DNA from: Oscillospiraceae bacterium
GTDB taxonomy: Bacteria; Bacillota; Clostridia; Oscillospirales; Ruminococcaceae
DNA: 37,717 bases
Assembly: GCA_015067125.1 (NCBI GenBank)
Contig: SVNB01000003.1
Span: 1 to 37,717, forward strand
Direction: 5' to 3'
Shown: piece after piece, positions 32,930-37,717 of the stretch
Layout: each line of letters opens with the position of its first letter
Position numbering within the stretch: the stretch's first letter is position 1
The notes under the pieces: generated by a model
Database searches by the model: none
What the model saw: the letters and a program-made list of their open reading frames with translations, nothing else
Told to the model about the DNA's origin: nothing
Program-made: the position numbers and the translations under genes

Positions 32930-33904
32930 TTATTCATCAAGTCCGTAATAGGAATCCCATTCGCCAAGGTCCTCGTCGTCGTCCCAAAGCGGAACGCTGA
33001 GGCGCTCCATAAGTTCCAAAGCGGCATTGTTGCCCATTCGTTTCTGGCGGTTGTTCATAGCCGCAACTTCAACAATAACGGCAATGTTGCGTCCCGGCTG
33101 TACCGGAATGGTATAAATCGGAACGTCAACATCAAGAATTTTTGTATAAACGTCCTCCGCACCCATACGGTCATAAACTTTATCGTTATCCCAGGGTTCA
33201 AGATTGATTATCATATCAAGCTTTGCGCTTTTTTTTACGGAACCCATACCAAAAAGGTTTCTTGCGTTAATAATACCTACGCCGCGCAGCTCCATAAAAT
33301 GGCGTATATTTTCCGGAGAAGTGCCCACAAGGCTTCTGTTGGAAACTCTTCTTATTTCAACGGCATCGTCCGCAATAAGGCGGTGTCCGCGCTTGATAAG
33401 TTCCATTGCCACTTCGGATTTACCAACGCCGCTGTCGCCGTAAAGAAGCACGCCTTCGCCGTAAACCTCTACAAGAACGCCGTGGCGGGTTATGCGTTTT
33501 GCCAAAGCAACGCTTAAAGTCTGGGTAAGTCCCGCAACAAATTCCGAAGTCATTTCGGAAGTTCTGAAAATCGGAACATTATATTTTTGCGCAAGTTCCA
33601 AAAATTTTCTGTCAACGGAAAGATTCCATGTGATTATTATGACCATTGGCTTTCTGGAAAGAAAAGCATCAAGCGCTTCGTACATTTTCGCGCCAAGGTT
33701 TTTAAGATAGCTGTATTCCGTCTTTCCGATGATCTGCACCCTGGAAGGATCAAAAAGTTCGTAAAAACCTGCAAGCTGAAGCCCCGGACGGTTAACCTCG
33801 TTTGTATTGATTCTTATTTCTTCAATGTTTTCCGGTGCCCACACTTTTTCAAGGTTAAATTCCTTTATAAGTTTCTTTAAGCTTACGCTGTAATTAGAAG
33901 CCAT
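32930..33904 (-). CDS. hprK: HPr kinase/phosphorylase
   Basis: A 324-residue bifunctional enzyme that phosphorylates Ser46 of HPr and controls carbon catabolite repression in Firmicutes. Walker A is GDSGVGKS (156-163). The HprK signature MELRGVGIINARNLFG is at 204-219, and PVQPGRNIAVIVEVAAMN follows. The start at 33904 is preferred because AGGAGG lies 6-7 bases before it; an in-frame start at 33937 lies upstream of that site. A strong promoter is 39 bases upstream. It heads the hprK-murB-whiA-MATE-dnaE transcript. Confidence 0.96.
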   Translation of the reverse strand: MASNYSVSLKKLIKEFNLEKVWAPENIEEIRINTNEVNRPGLQLAGFYELFDPSRVQIIGKTEYSYLKNLGAKMYEALDAFLSRKPMVIIITWNLSVDRKFLELAQKYNVPIFRTSEMTSEFVAGLTQTLSVALAKRITRHGVLVEVYGEGVLLYGDSGVGKSEVAMELIKRGHRLIADDAVEIRRVSNRSLVGTSPENIRHFMELRGVGIINARNLFGMGSVKKSAKLDMIINLEPWDNDKVYDRMGAEDVYTKILDVDVPIYTIPVQPGRNIAVIVEVAAMNNRQKRMGNNAALELMERLSVPLWDDDEDLGEWDSYYGLDE

Positions 33905-33942
33905 AGCGCGCCTCCTATAATTTATATAATAAACCAAGATAT

Positions 33943-33971
33943 ATTATAATACTATAAAGCATTTTTTTCAA
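33943..33971 (-). promoter_or_regulatory. Promoter of the hprK operon
   Basis: On the minus strand -35 TTGAAA (33971-33966) and a perfect -10 TATAAT (33948-33943) have a 17-base spacer, the best sigma-A-like promoter in the window. Confidence 0.75.
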
Positions 33972-34120
33972 CAATTTTAGATAAAGTTAATGAATCCGCA
34001 GACATTCGTCAAAATTGATAATGCCGCTTTGTCTGCATTTTGTTTTTTTTGTACGGCGGATTAAAATTTTTATATATTTGTATTCTTTTTTGTAAATTTA
34101 TATAAGTTTTGCAAAAACAT

Positions 34121-34149
34121 TTGAAAGATTTGCGAATACATGATAATAT
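34121..34149 (+). promoter_or_regulatory. Promoter of the pyruvate:ferredoxin oxidoreductase gene
   Basis: -35 TTGAAA (34121-34126) and -10 TAATAT (34144-34149) are 17 bases apart, with extended TGA. It is divergent from the hprK promoter; the 150 bases between them are AT-rich and otherwise featureless. Confidence 0.6.
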
Positions 34150-34191
34150 TATGATGTTCAATTATGTTTATTAAAAGGAGTTGAAAAAACA

Positions 34192-37100
34192 TTGGCACGT
34201 TCTAAAAAAACCATGGACGGCAACACCGCTGCCGCACACGTTTCTTATGCCTATACCGATGTTGCAGCAATTTATCCCATTACCCCTTCTTCTGTAATGG
34301 CAGAACTTGCTGACAAATGGGCAGCAAGCGGAAAAACCAATATTTTCGGAAACAAAGTACAGGTTACCGAAATGCAGTCCGAAGCCGGTGCAGCCGGTTC
34401 CGTTCACGGTTCTCTTGCCGCAGGCGCCCTTACCACCACTTTCACCGCATCCCAGGGTCTTCTTCTTATGATCCCCAATATGTATAAAATTGCCGGTGAA
34501 CTTCTTCCCGGAGTTATCAACGTTTCCGCAAGAGCTCTTGCTTCTCACGCTCTCAGCATTTTCGGTGATCATTCCGACGTTTACGCCTGCCGCCAGACCG
34601 GTTTTGCAATGCTCTGTTCCGGCAACCCCCAGGAAGTTATGGACCTTGGCCCTGTTGCACATCTTTCCGCAATTAAAGGCCGCGTTCCTTTCGTTCATTT
34701 CTTTGACGGTTTCAGAACCTCTCACGAGGTTCAGAAAATCGAAGTATGGGATTACGAACAGCTTAAAAATCTTGCGGATTTTGATGCAATCGAAGCATTC
34801 CGCGAGCACGCACTTAACCCCAACCACCCCGTAACCCGCGGTACCGCACAGAACCCGGATATTTTCTTCCAGGCACGCGAAGCAGCAAACAAATTCTACG
34901 ATGCTCTTCCCGCTGTTGTTGAAGATTATATGAATAAAGTCAACGCTGAAATCGGCACCGATTACAAACTTTTCAACTATTACGGCGCACCGGATGCGGA
35001 ACACGTCATCGTAGCAATGGGTTCCGTTTGCGATTCCATCGAAGAAACCATCGATTATCTTAACGCAAACGGCGGCAAATACGGCCTTGTAAAAGTTCGT
35101 CTTTACAGACCTTTCAGCAAATGCCACCTTATCAACGCTATTCCCGAAACCGCAAAAACCATCACCGTTCTCGACAGAACCAAAGAACCCGGCTCCATCG
35201 GTGAACCTCTTTATCTTGATGTTGCAGCGGCTGTTCGCGGAACAAAATTTGAAAACGTCGAACTTCTTGGCGGTCGTTACGGCCTTGGCAGCAAGGATAC
35301 CACCCCTGCACAGATCATTGCCGTTTACCGCAACGCAGAAGCAAACGGCAAGCACACCTTTACCCTTGGCATCGAAGATGACGTTACCAACCTTTCTCTT
35401 GAAATTAAAGAAAACCCCGATACCACCCCTGCCGGCAATATGAGCTGCATGTTCTGGGGACTTGGTTCCGACGGTACCGTTGGTGCAAACAAAAACTCCA
35501 TCAAAATCATCGGCGACCATACCGATCTTTACGCACAGGGTTATTTTGCATACGACTCCAAAAAATCCGGCGGCGTAACAATTTCTCACCTTCGCTTCGG
35601 CAAATCTCCCATCAAATCCACCTATTATATCAACAAAGCAGATTTTGTTGCATGCCACAACCCTTCTTACGTTGATAAATATGATATGACCGCTGTTCTT
35701 AAAAAAGGCGGAAAATTCCTTCTCAACTGCAGCTGGGATCTTGAAGAACTTGGCAGACGTCTTCCCGGTGACGTAAAACGCTTCATCGCAGAAAACGAAA
35801 TCGAACTTTACACCATCGATGGTATTTCCATCGCAAAAGAAATCGGCCTTAACGGAAGAATCAATACCATTCTTCAGTCCGCTTTCTTTAAAATCACCGA
35901 AATCATTCCTGCTGAAGAAGCAGAAAAATTCATGAAAGAAGCGGCATTTGCAAGCTATGGCAAAAAAGGCGATGCTGTTGTAGAAATGAACTATAAAGCA
36001 ATCGAACGCGGTATGACCAGCTTTACCAAAGTTGATTATCCCGCAGACGAATGGGCAAAAGCAGAAGGTGCAATCCCCACCCCTGTTGCAACCGGCGAAG
36101 ATAAAGAAATCGTAGATTTTATCAACAGCATTCTTGTTCCCGTTGCGGCACAAAAAGGTGATAAACTTCCCGTTTCCGTATTCTCCGGACGCGAAGACGG
36201 CACCTTCCCCGCAGGTTCCGCAGCTTATGAAAAACGCGGCATTGCGGTTGACGTTCCCGAATGGCTTCCCGAAAACTGCATCCAGTGCAACATGTGCTCT
36301 TATGTATGTCCCCATGCGGCTATCCGCCCTGTTGTTCTTGATGATGCAGAACTTGCAAACGCTCCCGAAGGAACCAAATCCCTTCCTATGACCGGTCTTG
36401 CAGATAAAAAATTCGCTCTTACCGTTTCCGCTCTCGACTGCACCGGCTGCGGTTCCTGCGTAAACGTCTGCCCCGGCAAAAAAGGTGTAAAAGCGCTTGA
36501 AATGAAAGCTCTTGATACCCAGCTCGGCGAACAGAAAGTATTCAATTACGGCATTGATATTCCCGAAAAAATCGAAGTTGCACAGAAATTTAAACCCAAC
36601 ACTCTTAAAGGTTCCCAGTTCCGCCGTCCTCTTCTCGAATTCTCCGGCGCTTGCGCAGGCTGCGGCGAAACTCCTTATGCAAAACTTGTAACCCAGCTTT
36701 TCGGTGACAGAATGTATATTGCAAACGCAACCGGCTGTTCCTCCATCTGGGGCGGTTCCGCACCTTCCACTCCTTATACCAAAAACGCGGAAGGCAAAGG
36801 TCCCGCATGGGCAAACTCCCTCTTCGAAGATAACGCAGAATACGGCTACGGTATGTTCCTCGGCCAGGAAGCTATCCGTAACAGCTATATCGCAAAAGTA
36901 AAAGACGTTGCTGAAAACGGAAGCAACCCCGCTGCAGTAGCTGCCGCAAACAACTACCTCGAAACCCTTAACGACGGCGAAGCAAACGCAGCTGCAACCA
37001 GAGAACTTGTTGAAGCTCTTACCGCTTGCGATTGTGACAAAGCAAAAGCAATTCTTAAAGGCAAAAACTACCTCGCCAAAAAATCCGTATGGGCATTCGG

Positions 37101-37717
37101 CGGCGACGGTTGGGCTTATGATATCGGCTTCGGCGGTCTTGACCACGTTCTTGCTTCCGGCAGAAACATCAACATTCTTGTATTCGATACCGAAGTTTAT
37201 TCCAATACCGGCGGCCAGTCTTCCAAAGCAACTCCTACCGGCGCAGTTGCACAGTTCGCTGCAGCAGGTAAAGACGTTAAAAAGAAAGACCTTGCAGCAA
37301 TCGCAATGAGCTATGGTTACATCTATGTTGCACAGATTGCACAGGGTGCAAACATGGCACAGGCAGTTAAAGCAATTTCCGAAGCAGAAGCTTATGACGG
37401 TCCTTCCCTTATCATTGCTTATGCACCCTGCATCAACCACGGTATTAAAGGCGGCATGGGCAACGCAATGGCAGAAGAAAAACGCGCTGTAGAAGCAGGT
37501 TACTGGCACCTCTTCCGCTTCGACCCCAGACTTGCTGAAAAAGGCGAAAATCCCTTCCAGCTTGATTCCGCCGCACCTTCTGCTGATTACAAAGAATTCA
37601 TCAAGAGCGAAGTTCGTTATTCCAGCCTTATGCGTGCATTCCCCGACAGAGCCGAAGTTCTCTTCGACAAAGCAGAGAAAAACGCCGCTGAAAAATATGA
37701 ACATCTTGAAAAACTTG
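34192..37717 (+). CDS. nifJ: Pyruvate:ferredoxin (flavodoxin) oxidoreductase (3' partial)
   Basis: The single-chain enzyme that converts pyruvate and CoA to acetyl-CoA, CO2 and reduced ferredoxin, central to anaerobic fermentation. 1175 codons are visible; the end lies outside the window, and the normal length is about 1170-1200. The start is TTG at 34192, 11 bases after AAAAGGAG (first residues MARSKKTMDGNTAAAH); the first ATG, at 34213, is too far from the site. Domain order: pyruvate-binding N-terminal domain with AIYPITPSS, then two ferredoxin-like [4Fe-4S] motifs CIQCNMCSYVCP (about 695) and CTGCGSCVNVCP (about 749), the proximal-cluster and TPP region CAGCGETPY, and the TPP motif GDGWAYDIG (about 971). 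Codon use is strongly biased to C-ending codons, as for a very highly expressed gene. Confidence 0.97.
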   Translation, partial: MARSKKTMDGNTAAAHVSYAYTDVAAIYPITPSSVMAELADKWAASGKTNIFGNKVQVTEMQSEAGAAGSVHGSLAAGALTTTFTASQGLLLMIPNMYKIAGELLPGVINVSARALASHALSIFGDHSDVYACRQTGFAMLCSGNPQEVMDLGPVAHLSAIKGRVPFVHFFDGFRTSHEVQKIEVWDYEQLKNLADFDAIEAFREHALNPNHPVTRGTAQNPDIFFQAREAANKFYDALPAVVEDYMNKVNAEIGTDYKLFNYYGAPDAEHVIVAMGSVCDSIEETIDYLNANGGKYGLVKVRLYRPFSKCHLINAIPETAKTITVLDRTKEPGSIGEPLYLDVAAAVRGTKFENVELLGGRYGLGSKDTTPAQIIAVYRNAEANGKHTFTLGIEDDVTNLSLEIKENPDTTPAGNMSCMFWGLGSDGTVGANKNSIKIIGDHTDLYAQGYFAYDSKKSGGVTISHLRFGKSPIKSTYYINKADFVACHNPSYVDKYDMTAVLKKGGKFLLNCSWDLEELGRRLPGDVKRFIAENEIELYTIDGISIAKEIGLNGRINTILQSAFFKITEIIPAEEAEKFMKEAAFASYGKKGDAVVEMNYKAIERGMTSFTKVDYPADEWAKAEGAIPTPVATGEDKEIVDFINSILVPVAAQKGDKLPVSVFSGREDGTFPAGSAAYEKRGIAVDVPEWLPENCIQCNMCSYVCPHAAIRPVVLDDAELANAPEGTKSLPMTGLADKKFALTVSALDCTGCGSCVNVCPGKKGVKALEMKALDTQLGEQKVFNYGIDIPEKIEVAQKFKPNTLKGSQFRRPLLEFSGACAGCGETPYAKLVTQLFGDRMYIANATGCSSIWGGSAPSTPYTKNAEGKGPAWANSLFEDNAEYGYGMFLGQEAIRNSYIAKVKDVAENGSNPAAVAAANNYLETLNDGEANAAATRELVEALTACDCDKAKAILKGKNYLAKKSVWAFGGDGWAYDIGFGGLDHVLASGRNINILVFDTEVYSNTGGQSSKATPTGAVAQFAAAGKDVKKKDLAAIAMSYGYIYVAQIAQGANMAQAVKAISEAEAYDGPSLIIAYAPCINHGIKGGMGNAMAEEKRAVEAGYWHLFRFDPRLAEKGENPFQLDSAAPSADYKEFIKSEVRYSSLMRAFPDRAEVLFDKAEKNAAEKYEHLEKL

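Noticed and set aside
33998..34036. GCAGAC/GTCTGC pairing between the hprK and nifJ promoters
   Set aside because: Only six base pairs around a 27-base loop in AT-rich DNA; likely chance.
34171..37704. 1177-codon open frame on the minus strand
   Set aside because: It lies antisense to nifJ, which has clear PFOR motifs and a ribosome-binding site; the antisense product is compositionally implausible (many Cys, Phe and Gly, no known motif).

Overview
The window looks like the chromosome of an anaerobic Gram-positive of the class Clostridia, with an Oscillospiraceae/Ruminococcaceae feel. The evidence is the neighbourhoods: tig-clpP-clpX-lon-engB, rplS-rbgA-rnhB-yraN, the paired TIGR03960/DUF2344 radical-SAM genes, hprK-murB-whiA-dnaE, a single-chain pyruvate:ferredoxin oxidoreductase, and strong GGAGG ribosome-binding sites. 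The lineage is inferred from gene content; no rRNA, tRNA or CRISPR array was seen.

Layout. 1-674 (+): the end of a LolD/MacB-type ABC ATPase, cut by the window edge. 675-1852: a low-GC passenger gene, distantly like M29 aminopeptidases/NicX, lying between two roughly 50-bp inverted repeats that abut the stop codons of the two convergent flanking genes. 1853-2859 (-): a nitroreductase broken by one in-frame stop, and a NUDIX hydrolase. 2913-9658 (-): a proteostasis block, trigger factor (with an unusual lysine-rich repeat tail), ClpP, ClpX, Lon and EngB. 9760-15190 (-): L19 with its leader, RbgA, RNase HII, YraN, an M19 dipeptidase, threonine synthase and a metallophosphoesterase. 15379-17884 (-): two radical-SAM-associated proteins. 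17885-19946: an AT-rich island with two XRE regulators (+), one membrane-anchored, and several palindromes including a 77-nt hairpin. 19968-26017 (-): an envelope/sporulation-like group, an M50 site-2 protease next to a membrane-anchored M23 protein (SpoIVFB/SpoIVFA-like), a GHL-amidase fusion and a GHL10 lipoprotein. 26129-33904 (-): hprK-murB-whiA-MATE-dnaE. 34192-end (+): pyruvate:ferredoxin oxidoreductase, open at the window edge.

Most of the window is conserved housekeeping on the minus strand. The accessory signals are the inverted-repeat-bracketed gene, the interrupted nitroreductase, the trigger-factor tail, the SpoIVF-like pair beside cell-wall hydrolases, and the regulator island. 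I did not find a clear new defence or mobile system. The 671-1853 unit is the best candidate for something undescribed.
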